Shown here: positions 19,529-27,582 of the stretch, piece by piece
Position numbering within the stretch: position 1 is the first letter of the stretch
Layout of the letters: each line of letters starts with the position of its first letter
Source of the DNA: Pseudomonas sp. ERMR1:02
GTDB lineage: Bacteria; Pseudomonadota; Gammaproteobacteria; Pseudomonadales; Pseudomonadaceae
Direction: 5' to 3'
Assembly: GCF_002277815.1 (NCBI RefSeq)
Contig: NZ_NKJI01000024.1
Location: forward strand, 1 to 64,000
Length of the DNA stretch: 64,000 nt
Made by a program: the position numbers and the translations under genes
Notes under the pieces: model-generated
Told to the model about the DNA's origin: nothing
What the model saw: the letters and a program-made list of their open reading frames with translations, nothing else
Database searches by the model: none

Positions 19529-20104
19529 CTACCGGCCCAACACCGTTTCCGCCTCAACCAAAAGCGCTTCAACCGAGTCATGATCCACAGGGTCATACTC
19601 GATCTGCCCAATGCTGAAGCGAATGTCATAACTGCGATGCGCCGTGGCGTTGCGTTCATCGAGCATCTCTTCGAGCCGCGCCCTGATCGCCGTAATATCC
19701 ACGCCACAAGAGCCCGTCAGCAAAGCAACAAAGGTGGCACCTTCCAGCCGGCCGATCACATCGCTTTCCCGAAAACCGATGCGCAGCACATCGGCATAGG
19801 TTTTCAGTGCGTTGTCGCCTTCCGCACGGCCATACAGGTAGTTGATACGCTTGAATTCATCCAGATTGAAAAACAGCAGGGTCGCCGGTCTCTCCAGTTG
19901 CATGCAGGCCTCCAGCCCCAATTTAGCCAGGGCAATGAAGCCGTGTCGGTTGGGCAGCAACGTCAACTCATCCATGCTCGCCATCTGCACCCCGATCAGC
20001 TCTTGCTCGGCCTTACGGGCGAGATCGCGCAGAAGCTCGCGCTCCTGTTGTGACGTCCCTGCACATACACCTGTCTTGTGCGGTTTGCCTGGAATCAGCA
20101 TCAC
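19529..20104 (-). CDS. Stand-alone GGDEF domain protein with degenerate signature
   Basis: A 191-residue GGDEF-fold protein. The order is a short coiled stretch (SQQERELLRDLARKAEQELIG), DELTLLPNRHGF, LFFNLDEFKRINYLYGRAEGD and the signature loop. That loop reads RLEGATF where an active diguanylate cyclase has RxGGDEF, so cyclic-di-GMP synthesis is unlikely. Similar Pseudomonas proteins usually carry an N-terminal GAF domain; here the ATG at 20104 begins directly before the linker. A GGGAG sequence 5-9 bases upstream can serve as RBS. It follows the cytochrome c gene by 70 bases. It may bind a nucleotide as effector or be decayed. Confidence 0.75.
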   Translation of the reverse strand: MMLIPGKPHKTGVCAGTSQQERELLRDLARKAEQELIGVQMASMDELTLLPNRHGFIALAKLGLEACMQLERPATLLFFNLDEFKRINYLYGRAEGDNALKTYADVLRIGFRESDVIGRLEGATFVALLTGSCGVDITAIRARLEEMLDERNATAHRSYDIRFSIGQIEYDPVDHDSVEALLVEAETVLGR

Positions 20105-20174
20105 ATACTCCCATGGAGGGTATGTTCTTTAGAGTCCTCGACACCGGTTTGACTCCGTGTTCATTGACCGATGG

Positions 20175-20755
20175 TCAAGTACCTAACACCGGGCAAGGCC
20201 CTCCTGCCTCGGCCCAGAGCTTGAACTGGGTGACAAAATATCGTGCGGCACCGGCACCGGTGCGCGATTGCCGCCCGGATTCCAGCCCCACAGCACCAGT
20301 TTGTCTTCGCTGACGTGCTTGATCAGCGCCGCGAAATCCCGGTCGCCATTGCTCGCGCGGTCCTTGATCATGCTGCACAGTTTGTCGGGCGGCAGGCCGA
20401 TCCAGGCCATTTTGTGCGCCGCCGGCGGCAGGCTCCAATGCGGTGCGCCCGGGGGTGCCTTGGGACCGTAACTGGCCGGCGGATTGGCATCGGCATGGCA
20501 AGTGGCACAGGGCAAACCCACTGCCCCTTTGCCGTCCATGCCCCGCACCACGTTCATCGCGTGGGGAGTTCCGGCATCGAACTGCAACGGTGAGTCGCCG
20601 GGAATGTGGCAGTTTTGGCAACGTGGACTCTGGAAGACTTTCTGCACGGTATCGAAAGCCTTTACGGCCTCCTTGTCGTCGGCGAACAACTCCGTTGCAT
20701 AGATGAAAAGGCAAATCAGGATCACCGCGCCGAGTACCCAGTGATGTCGTTTCAT
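20175..20755 (-). CDS. Diheme cytochrome c associated with a molybdenum hydroxylase, frameshifted at the 3' end
   Basis: Membrane-anchored or secreted cytochrome with an N-terminal hydrophobic segment (WVLGAVILICLFIYA). Two haem-binding CxxCH motifs are at residues 46-50 (CQNCH) and 83-87 (CATCH). One base is missing near 20240; the true C-terminus is FVTQFKLWAEAGGPCPVLGT, ending at 20175, 193 residues. It starts one base after the stop of the molybdopterin subunit gene. It is therefore the likely electron acceptor that passes electrons from the periplasmic enzyme to the respiratory chain. Confidence 0.88.
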
Positions 20756-20756
20756 C

Positions 20757-22931
20757 TCACACCCCCGACAGCTGCAGCGGCAGTTCCCGCAGGCGCTGCC
20801 CGGTCAGGGCGAACACCGCATTGGCCACTGCCGGCGCCGTGGGTGGCACACCGGCCTCACCGATGCCGCCGGGTTTTTCGCTGCTGGGCAGGATATGCAC
20901 TTCGACCACGGGCATCTCGTTTAGCCGCAACACCTGATAATCGTGGTAGTTGGACTGCACCACCTGCCCGTCCTTGATCGTCAGTTTGCTGTGCAAGGTG
21001 AAGCTCAGGCCGAAGGCGATGCACGACTCCATCTGCGCCGCGATGCTTTGCGGGTTGACCGCAATCCCGCAGTCCACCGCACACACCACCCGATGCACGC
21101 GAATCGCCAGGTTGTCCTGGGACACTTCGGCGACATGGGCCACGTAACTGCCGAAAGATTCATGCACCGCCACGCCCAAGGCATGGCCGTCCGGCAACGG
21201 CCCTTTCCAATTGGCCTTCTCCACCGCAAGGTTCAGTACACCAAGGTGCCGAGGATGGTCCTTGAGCAAGGTGCGCCGGTACTCCACCGGATCCTTGCCC
21301 GCCGCCGTGGCGAGTTCATCGATCAGCGATTCCATGACGAAGGCGGTGTGGGTATGCCCCACCGAACGCAGCCACAGCACGCTGATACCGGTCTTTGGCG
21401 AGTGCAGGTCAACTTGATGGTCAGCCAGACCTTCAATGTAGGGACTGTCCGCCACGCCTTCCACCGAGGTCCTGTCGATGCCGTTCTTGACCATGGCTGC
21501 TTCGAGCGAGGTGCCGGCCATGATCGACTGCCCGACCAGCACATGTTTCCACGCCATCGGCAGGCCATCAGCGCCCAGACCGACCCGCGCCTGATGCAGG
21601 AACGCCGAGCGGTAATAACCGCCACGGATATCATCCTCCCGCGCCCACACGGTTTTCACCGGCCCGCCTGCGGCTTTAGCGACCTGTACTGCTTCCGCGA
21701 CAAAGTCCGAAGTCGGGTTGGCCCGTCGGCCGAAGCCACCGCCGAGGAACTCGGTGTGAATCTCGACCTGTTCGGGTTTAAGCCCGGTGATTTTTCCGGC
21801 GATCATCTGGTCCAGGGTCTGGAACTGCGTACCGGTCCAGATCTCGCATTTGTCCTGGGTGATTTTCACCGTGCAATTGAGCGGTTCCATCGGTGCATGG
21901 GCCAGGTAAGGCACGCTGTATTCAACGTCCAGGGTCTTGGTCGCTTTGGCCAACGCCGCCTTGGTATCACCGGCCTGGCTGGCCGGGAGGCCTGGGGTGG
22001 CGGCAAGTTTGCGAAAGCTCTCCAGCAGTTTCTGACTGTCGAGCCCGGTGTTCGGCCCCAGGTCCCATTCGACCTTTAGCGCATCACGCCCCAGTTTTGC
22101 CGCCCAATAGTGATCGGCGATCACCGCCACGCCGGTCGGCACCTGTACAACTTTGTGCACGCCGGGTACTGCCAGCGCTTCGGCGCCTTCAAAGGATTTG
22201 ACGCTACCGCCGAACACCGGCGAACGGGCGACCATCGCCGTCATCAGGCCATCGAACTGCACGTCCATGCCAAACTTCGCGCGGCCGGTGATTTTCTCCG
22301 GTGTATCCAGGCGCTTGGTGGGTTTGCCGATGATTTTCCAGTCTTTCGCGTCTTTAAGTTTGATCGATGCTGGGTCCGGTACCGGCAGCTTGCCGGCGTC
22401 ATCGGCCAGTTCGCCGTAGGTGGCGCTCTGATCGCTGGCAATCACCACGCCCGATTCGGTGCGAACCTGCGAAGGCGCGACATTGAAGCGCTTGGCCGCC
22501 GCCTCGATCAACATCAACCGCGCCGCCGCACCAGCCTGGCGGTAGCGATCGAACTCCATCCGGGTCGAAGTCGAGCCGCCGGTGATCTGCATGCCGCCGA
22601 ACCCGGCCAGACCATAGTCCTTGGCGGAGGCCGGGGAATGTTCGACGCGAATTTTCGACCAGTCGGCGTCCAGTTCTTCAGCGATCAACATGGTCAGGCC
22701 GGTCCAGATGCCCTGACCCATTTCCGAATGGCCGAGCAACACGGTGACGCTGTTGTCATTGCCGATGCGCAAAAAGGCATTGGGCGCGAACACGTCACCC
22801 TGATTCTCGGCGCCCATGGCAAAGCGGTGTTTACCTGGGATGACAAACGCGACCACCAGCCCGCCGCCAAGCACAACACTGCCCTTGAGAAATCCTCTTC
22901 GTGACAGCAGATTGAGGCTGTTCATGGCCAT
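20757..22931 (-). CDS. Tat-exported molybdopterin-binding subunit, isoquinoline 1-oxidoreductase/aldehyde oxidase family (IorB-like)
   Basis: Large catalytic subunit of a two-subunit molybdenum hydroxylase, 724 residues from the ATG at 22931 (ATGA overlap with the iron-sulphur gene); a second ATG is at 22925. A twin-arginine signal is at residues 10-16 (SRRGFLK), followed by a hydrophobic stretch. Cofactor-binding features include GHSEMGQGIWTGL, GGGFGRR and the C-terminal GEAGVPP, whose Glu692 is the expected active-site base. As in IorB and similar enzymes there is no FAD subunit gene. The substrate (N-heterocycle or aldehyde) cannot be told from sequence. Confidence 0.9.
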   Translation of the reverse strand: MAMNSLNLLSRRGFLKGSVVLGGGLVVAFVIPGKHRFAMGAENQGDVFAPNAFLRIGNDNSVTVLLGHSEMGQGIWTGLTMLIAEELDADWSKIRVEHSPASAKDYGLAGFGGMQITGGSTSTRMEFDRYRQAGAAARLMLIEAAAKRFNVAPSQVRTESGVVIASDQSATYGELADDAGKLPVPDPASIKLKDAKDWKIIGKPTKRLDTPEKITGRAKFGMDVQFDGLMTAMVARSPVFGGSVKSFEGAEALAVPGVHKVVQVPTGVAVIADHYWAAKLGRDALKVEWDLGPNTGLDSQKLLESFRKLAATPGLPASQAGDTKAALAKATKTLDVEYSVPYLAHAPMEPLNCTVKITQDKCEIWTGTQFQTLDQMIAGKITGLKPEQVEIHTEFLGGGFGRRANPTSDFVAEAVQVAKAAGGPVKTVWAREDDIRGGYYRSAFLHQARVGLGADGLPMAWKHVLVGQSIMAGTSLEAAMVKNGIDRTSVEGVADSPYIEGLADHQVDLHSPKTGISVLWLRSVGHTHTAFVMESLIDELATAAGKDPVEYRRTLLKDHPRHLGVLNLAVEKANWKGPLPDGHALGVAVHESFGSYVAHVAEVSQDNLAIRVHRVVCAVDCGIAVNPQSIAAQMESCIAFGLSFTLHSKLTIKDGQVVQSNYHDYQVLRLNEMPVVEVHILPSSEKPGGIGEAGVPPTAPAVANAVFALTGQRLRELPLQLSGV

Positions 22932-23386
22932 CAAGCCAATTGGGCGGCGCGTTTGACCGCGGCGCGAATTCTTGGATAGGTGCCGCAGCGACAGATGTTG
23001 CCGGACAACGCCTGATCGATGTCGCTGTCGGTCGGTTGCGCGATCTTCGCCAGCAACGCTGCCGCCGACATGATTTGCCCGGACTGGCAGTAACCGCACT
23101 GGACCACATCGAGCTCGGCCCAGGCTCGCTGCACCGGGTGCGAACCATCAATCGACAGCCCTTCGATGGTGAGGATTTTCTGGCCATGGGCCACGGCTGT
23201 GACGGGCGTGATGCAGGAACGTAGCGGCGCGCCGTCGATGTGCACGGTGCAGGCGCCGCACTGGGCCATGCCGCAGCCGAACTTGGTTCCAGTCAGGTGC
23301 GCGACATCACGCAGGACCCAGAGCAGCGGCATGTCCGCGGGGACATCGAGTTCCTGGTCCTTGCCATTGATGTTGAGGGTCAGCAT
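22931..23386 (-). CDS. [2Fe-2S] iron-sulphur subunit of the IorAB-like oxidoreductase
   Basis: A 151-residue electron-transfer subunit. The plant-type cluster is held by C38, C43, C46 and C58 (GCGMAQCGACTVHIDG...SC). The second cluster is held by the CGYC and CRCG motifs in the C-terminal four-helix domain. It starts MLTLNINGKDQELDVPADMP at 23386. It has no export signal and would reach the periplasm folded with the Tat-bearing large subunit. It is first in the operon of iron-sulphur subunit, molybdopterin subunit and cytochrome c. Confidence 0.93.
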   Translation of the reverse strand: MLTLNINGKDQELDVPADMPLLWVLRDVAHLTGTKFGCGMAQCGACTVHIDGAPLRSCITPVTAVAHGQKILTIEGLSIDGSHPVQRAWAELDVVQCGYCQSGQIMSAAALLAKIAQPTDSDIDQALSGNICRCGTYPRIRAAVKRAAQLA

Positions 23387-23406
23387 TGCGAAGGTCCGCC
23401 GTTTTT

Positions 23407-23498
23407 TGTAGGAGCAAAGCTTGCTCGCGATGGCGTCGGCACAAACCACATTGATGACAACTGAGCCACCGCTATCGCGAGCAAGCTTTGCTCCTACG
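23407..23498. repeat. REPIN (inverted REP pair)
   Basis: Arms TGTAGGAGCAAAGCTTGCTC (from 23407) and GAGCAAGCTTTGCTCCTAC (to about 23497). Immediately upstream of the IorA-like operon. Confidence 0.9.
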
Positions 23499-23584
23499 GA
23501 CGGCGGGTGCGTGCGCCTCGGGTTGTCTTTACAGCTAAGTCCAATTTGCCCGGCAAGCCGAGGTCTATCGACCACCGGTCACCA

Positions 23585-23682
23585 TAGGAGCGAGCCTGCT
23601 CGCAAAAAACGCCAGGACAACGCGGTCATTCAAGCGGGGCGCGTTATCGTTGGCGAACATCGCGAGCAAGCTCACTCCTACA
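23585..23682. repeat. REPIN overlapping the 3' end of nnrS
   Basis: Arms TAGGAGCGAGCCTGCTCGC (from 23585) and GCGAGCAAGCTCACTCCTAC (to about 23681). The second arm lies inside the nnrS reading frame and encodes its last residues (RSELARD). Confidence 0.88.
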
Positions 23683-24819
23683 AAGAATGCCGGTATAACG
23701 CAGCAGAAACAGTCCGAACGCCGAGCACCAGAGCAATGCAGACACCCCCAACCCAAACCCGGAAAACGGCACCAGCAACACCCGCGACAGCCCAGCCATC
23801 AGCACCAAGGCAAACCCCACGACAATTGCTTTCGAAGGCTGCAACGCTCGCCCTGTATGACCCAGGCTGACCCGGGCAATCATCGCCAGAATCAATCCGC
23901 CCACACCGCCCACCGCCAACGAATGAGTGGCCAGACTCTGTTGCTGCATCCAGCCTGCATGCCACGAGGCCATGGCGAAAGCCGCCACCGCCAGCCAGAC
24001 GTAGGACAGATACAGCGACCACAACAGCGGCACGCGCCACATGCCCCGATCGTGCCAACGCCACAACCGCAGCAGATGCAAAACGCCCATCAGCACAAAC
24101 AGCGCCGCCAGCCAAAGCCGGGGAACGTCTTTCATTCCCAGGGCAAACGTCAGCGCCACAAGCAAACCACTCACCAGCAGGATCCGGGTCGGCCATGGAT
24201 TGGCTGCAGGCTGTGCCGGACGATTCAAACCACGCTGAATGAAGAACGGGATCACTCGCCCGCCAATCACACTCATCAGCGCGCCCACCAGCCACAGAGC
24301 GGCCAGCACCCCACGTCGTTGCAGGCCAACGTCGTCGGTCGCGATGCCCCATAGCGTCATGGCCTGACACCCGGCCAACAACATGACCATTAGCAGGATC
24401 GGATAGTTGTCGCGCTTGCCGGCAGCCACCAGGTCACGTCCCAGCACCGCGGCCAGCAGCGGCAAAAAAGGCAGCTGCAAAAGAAGCAAAAATCCGCAAG
24501 GAATCGGCATAAGCCAAGCCAGTCGCGCCAGCAGCCAGACAAACATCAGCCCGATCAACGGCCAGCCATTGAGCCCCGGTCGACCGGTCCAGTTCGGCAC
24601 CGCCGTCAGCAGGAACCCGGCAATGATCGCCACGGCAAACCCGAACGGCATTTCGTGGCGATGCCAGGCCAGCATGCCGCCCACCGGCTGTGCGCCGGGC
24701 AAGCGGCCATACAGCCACAGTGCCCAGATCGCCACCGCCAGCACGGCGAACATGGCCCCCGCCAGAAAGAACGGGCGAAAACCAAGACTGAAGACAGGTG
24801 CCGCGACCAGTTTGCGCAT
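23644..24819 (-). CDS. nnrS: NnrS family haem/copper membrane protein
   Basis: Polytopic membrane protein, 391 residues from the ATG at 24819, with about 12 hydrophobic segments. NnrS proteins protect against nitrosative stress and are reported to bind haem and copper. The family hallmark WHRHEMPFGFAVAIIAGF is present at residues about 50-70, with LTAVPNWTGRPGL after it. The start overlaps the stop of a 32-codon ORF (TGATG). The C-terminal CRSELARDVRQR is read through a REP arm, so the ancestral end was probably a little earlier. No ANR/DNR box could be assigned with confidence. Confidence 0.9.
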   Translation of the reverse strand: MRKLVAAPVFSLGFRPFFLAGAMFAVLAVAIWALWLYGRLPGAQPVGGMLAWHRHEMPFGFAVAIIAGFLLTAVPNWTGRPGLNGWPLIGLMFVWLLARLAWLMPIPCGFLLLLQLPFLPLLAAVLGRDLVAAGKRDNYPILLMVMLLAGCQAMTLWGIATDDVGLQRRGVLAALWLVGALMSVIGGRVIPFFIQRGLNRPAQPAANPWPTRILLVSGLLVALTFALGMKDVPRLWLAALFVLMGVLHLLRLWRWHDRGMWRVPLLWSLYLSYVWLAVAAFAMASWHAGWMQQQSLATHSLAVGGVGGLILAMIARVSLGHTGRALQPSKAIVVGFALVLMAGLSRVLLVPFSGFGLGVSALLWCSAFGLFLLRYTGILCRSELARDVRQR

Positions 24820-24917
24820 CAGGCCAGCGCCCCAGCCACCAGCATCGCCATGCCGACGCCGAGCACACGACTGCAAAGGTGCGGAACATTCTGAGGATTG
24901 CTGAAGAAATCGAACAT
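24819..24917 (-). CDS. Possible 32-residue membrane peptide coupled to nnrS
   Basis: Small ORF too short for usual gene calling. It starts MFDFFSNPQNVPHLCSRVLG and ends in a hydrophobic stretch (VLGVGMAMLVAGALA). Its TGA overlaps the nnrS ATG as TGATG, the classic layout for translational coupling. Upstream lies ACGGAAAATG, a weak RBS. It could be a real small membrane protein or a leader peptide for nnrS. I do not recognise a family. Confidence 0.45.
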   Translation of the reverse strand: MFDFFSNPQNVPHLCSRVLGVGMAMLVAGALA

Positions 24918-25081
24918 TTTCCGTAGTCCTGTGCAGTTCAGTTGTACGTTGGATGTATCAAGTCTCGTGCCAGATATTTACCCCATACGAATCAAGCCTT
25001 TGAGATGAACATGTCAAAAAGACTCTCCAAAAAACGGGTCAATTCGACTCGGCGCGCAGTCATATTGACTAATGCCAATCC

Positions 25082-25179
25082 TGTAGGAGCTAGCTTGCTC
25101 GCGATGATGGCCAAGATGACGCGCACAGCCTGACTGGACGCGGCGTCCTCGGGTCTTTCGCGAGCGAGCTCGCTCCTAC
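25082..25179. repeat. REPIN (inverted REP pair)
   Basis: Arms TGTAGGAGCTAGCTTGCTCG (from 25082) and CGAGCGAGCTCGCTCCTAC (to 25179). In the gap upstream of both nnrS and the PhnB-like gene. Confidence 0.88.
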
Positions 25180-25284
25180 GAAGAGCAGTTTTATGCCCAC
25201 TTGGCGATCTACGGCACAACCAGGCGACCGGAGGCTGGCTACGCTGATAATCCAGCATGCAAAAACCTGCCAGGGAGACCCGCC

Positions 25285-25788
25285 ATGCTACATGTTCAAA
25301 AACTCACGCCCTGCCTGTGGTTCGACGATCAGGCAGAAGAGGCTGCAAAGTTTTACTGTTCGATCTTCGACCATTCGAAAATCACTGCGATCACCCATTA
25401 TGGCCATGCCGGTTTCGAGTTCCACGGGCGACCCGAAGGTTCGGTGATGACGGTCAGCTTCGAGCTCGAAGGGCAAACTTTCACTGGCCTTAACGGCGGT
25501 CCGATGTTCAAGTTCAGCGAGGCGGTGTCGTTTCAGGTCAATTGCCAGACCCAAGAGGAAGTCGATCATTTCTGGGGATCCCTGTCAGCCGGCGGCGTGC
25601 CTCAGGCTCAACAATGCGGCTGGCTCAAGGACCAGTTCGGGTTGTCGTGGCAAATCGTGCCTGTGGCATTGATGGACATGATGAAAGACCCCGACACGAG
25701 CAAATCCCAACGTGCCATGGAAGCGATGCTGCAAATGAAAAAACTCGATATTGCCGCGCTCAAGCGAGCCTTTGACGGTGAGAGCTAA
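25285..25788 (+). CDS. VOC family protein, PhnB/3-demethylubiquinone methyltransferase-like (PF06983)
   Basis: A 167-residue cytoplasmic protein starting MLHVQKLTPCLWFDDQAEEA. The hallmarks of this VOC subgroup are present: CLWFDDQAEEAAKFYCSIF, FTGLNGGPMFKFSEAVSFQV and GWLKDQFGLSWQIVP. Despite the family's annotation name, members are not methyltransferases and their function is uncertain. It is followed after 33 bases by an AraC-type regulator on the same strand, possibly cotranscribed. Confidence 0.85.
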   Translation: MLHVQKLTPCLWFDDQAEEAAKFYCSIFDHSKITAITHYGHAGFEFHGRPEGSVMTVSFELEGQTFTGLNGGPMFKFSEAVSFQVNCQTQEEVDHFWGSLSAGGVPQAQQCGWLKDQFGLSWQIVPVALMDMMKDPDTSKSQRAMEAMLQMKKLDIAALKRAFDGES

Positions 25789-25821
25789 TACACTCAGGCG
25801 CTGACCAGCCAAGGATCGACC

Positions 25822-26655
25822 ATGAAGCTCGCCAAGCCCAAGGACACCGACAAGGCCCCGCGCTTCTGGCGCGATGACGCCCTGCCCTTCATCGAGGCGC
25901 GCTCCATCGCCGACGGGCGCGAGGTCTGTTACACCCGACATTCCCACGCGCATTTTTCCATCGGCGCGATCACCGCCGGGCGCAGTACGTATGTCCATGA
26001 GCAATCGCAGTTCGAAGTCAGTGCCGGCACCGTGGTGCTGATGAACCCCGGTGATGTCCACGCCTGCAATCCGATTGACGACCAGCCCTGGTCGTACCTG
26101 ATGCTCTATGTCGACGCCGCATGGCTCACCGACTTGCAGCATCAGCTCGGGTTCAGCGACGATCTGGCGTTTCGCCGCTTTGCCGTCACCCATAAGCCGG
26201 ACGCCTACCTGTTTGATGGCTTGAACAATTTGTATGAAGTCCTGGTCGATCAGCAGCAGGATTTCCTGCGCAAGCACAGCGCAGCGGTGGAGTTTTTCAC
26301 CGAGGTGCAACTACGGCTGAACCCGGTCGATCAACCGTTGCGCGAGCCCAACTTCAAACTGGAACGCGCCGCCGACTTCATCCGCGATCACTGCACGCAA
26401 ATGCTCAAGCTCGAAGACATTTGCGAGGAGGCGCAATTGTCACCGTCCTATCTGATACGAGCCTTCAAGCAGCATTACGGCATGACGCCCCACGCCTTCC
26501 TGGTCAACCAGCGCATCCAGTTCGCCCGGGATCAATTGCGCAACGGCAAGCTGATCGCCGATGTGGCGCTGGAAGCAGGATTTTCCGACCAGGCGCATTT
26601 TCAGCGGGCGTTCAAGCAGCATCTGGCGGCGACACCTGGACAATATCGCGGCTGA
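25822..26655 (+). CDS. AraC-family transcriptional regulator with N-terminal cupin domain
   Basis: Intact 277-residue regulator. Residues about 20-150 form the AraC-type cupin (HSHAHFSIGAITAGRSTY, VLMNPGDVHACNP). Residues about 180-277 form two helix-turn-helix motifs (KLEDICEEAQLSPSYLIRAF, IADVALEAGFSDQAHFQRAF). This is the form usually paired with LysE exporters, and a convergent LysE gene lies downstream across a REPIN, so that exporter is a possible target. The ligand is unknown. Confidence 0.9.
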   Translation: MKLAKPKDTDKAPRFWRDDALPFIEARSIADGREVCYTRHSHAHFSIGAITAGRSTYVHEQSQFEVSAGTVVLMNPGDVHACNPIDDQPWSYLMLYVDAAWLTDLQHQLGFSDDLAFRRFAVTHKPDAYLFDGLNNLYEVLVDQQQDFLRKHSAAVEFFTEVQLRLNPVDQPLREPNFKLERAADFIRDHCTQMLKLEDICEEAQLSPSYLIRAFKQHYGMTPHAFLVNQRIQFARDQLRNGKLIADVALEAGFSDQAHFQRAFKQHLAATPGQYRG

Positions 26656-26672
26656 GTGAATGGCGCCCTGTA

Positions 26673-26764
26673 TGTAGGAGCCGGCTTGCTGGCGAAAGCG
26701 GCGTATCAGTCAACATGGATGGCGCCTGACACACCGCTTTCGCCAGCAAGCCGGCTCCTACAGG
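26673..26764. repeat. REPIN (inverted REP pair)
   Basis: Arms TGTAGGAGCCGGCTTGCTGG (from 26673) and CCAGCAAGCCGGCTCCTACA (to 26762). The symmetry extends inward over CGAAAGCGG / CCGCTTTCG. It fills the gap between convergent AraC and LysE genes, where it may also end transcription. Confidence 0.9.
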
Positions 26765-26765
26765 T

Positions 26766-27353
26766 CTACGGAATCAACAAATAAATGGCACTCACGGCCA
26801 GCATCAACGCCATCCCCCGATTGAACCAACGCATCCCCGCCGGGTTGTTCAAGTAACCGCGCAAAAACGTCCCGGCGTACGCCCAACAACCGACTGACAA
26901 GTAGCAGATCACCAGATACACCGCCGCGAACTGCCACACCAACCGCGCTTCGCCATCAGCGACAAACGCCCCCATACCCGCCACGCAGGCCAGCCACGCT
27001 TTGGGGTTGAGCCATTGCATCACCGCGCCGTACAGCATCGACGGCGCACGGCCCGAGTCCTTCGCGTCAAGTTGCCCGTTGTCCGCCGCCAGTTTGAATG
27101 CCATGTACAACAGGAACGCCACACCGGCCCACTGCACCACTTGGGTCATGGCCGGCCAAAGCTGCAACAGCTCATGCAACCCCAGCCCCATCAGCACCAG
27201 CAGCAGGACAAACCCCAGGGTCGCCCCGGCCACATGCCGCTGACTGGCGCGAAAGCCGAAGCGCGCCCCCGAACTCAACGCCACGATATTCACCGGCCCC
27301 GGCGTTATCGAAGCAACCAGCGCAAACGCCGCCATGGACATCATCAGACTCAT
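26766..27353 (-). CDS. LysE family amino-acid exporter
   Basis: A 195-residue inner-membrane protein with about six hydrophobic segments. The LysE/RhtB signature appears as ASITPGPVNIVALSSGARFG at residues 13-32, with WLNPKAWLACVAGMGAF in the second half. The family exports amino acids or related metabolites. The neighbouring convergent AraC regulator is of the type often found beside LysE genes. Confidence 0.9.
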   Translation of the reverse strand: MSLMMSMAAFALVASITPGPVNIVALSSGARFGFRASQRHVAGATLGFVLLLVLMGLGLHELLQLWPAMTQVVQWAGVAFLLYMAFKLAADNGQLDAKDSGRAPSMLYGAVMQWLNPKAWLACVAGMGAFVADGEARLVWQFAAVYLVICYLSVGCWAYAGTFLRGYLNNPAGMRWFNRGMALMLAVSAIYLLIP

Positions 27354-27454
27354 CGCACACCTTCTTCCTGTCAGTTGAACCAGGCCTCAAGGTAAAGAGC
27401 CCTCCGGTGCACGTATTGAAGAAAACTGCCCTGCGCGCCTAATGCCTCGGCCCC

Positions 27455-27555
27455 TTGTAGGAGCTGGCTTGCCAGCGAAGAACCCAAGAGATACACGTGA
27501 AGCCAGTCAATACGAGTCATCGTTGACGACCATCGCTGGCAAGCCAGCTCCTACA
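27455..27555. repeat. REPIN (inverted REP pair)
   Basis: Arms TTGTAGGAGCTGGCTTGCCA (from 27455) and TGGCAAGCCAGCTCCTACA (to 27555), a variant core with CTGGC in place of CGAGC. Between a LysE gene and the end of the MocR gene. Confidence 0.9.
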
Positions 27556-27582
27556 TTCTGAACTGACCACCACCCAGTACTG

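Noticed and set aside
20943..22079. Plus-strand open frame of 378 codons opposite the molybdopterin subunit
   Set aside because: Antisense shadow of a gene with clear cofactor motifs.
24949..24961. Possible ANR/DNR box TTGGATGTATCAA upstream of nnrS
   Set aside because: It is one base shorter than TTGAT-N4-ATCAA and its left half is poor. A deletion error could explain this, but that would be special pleading.
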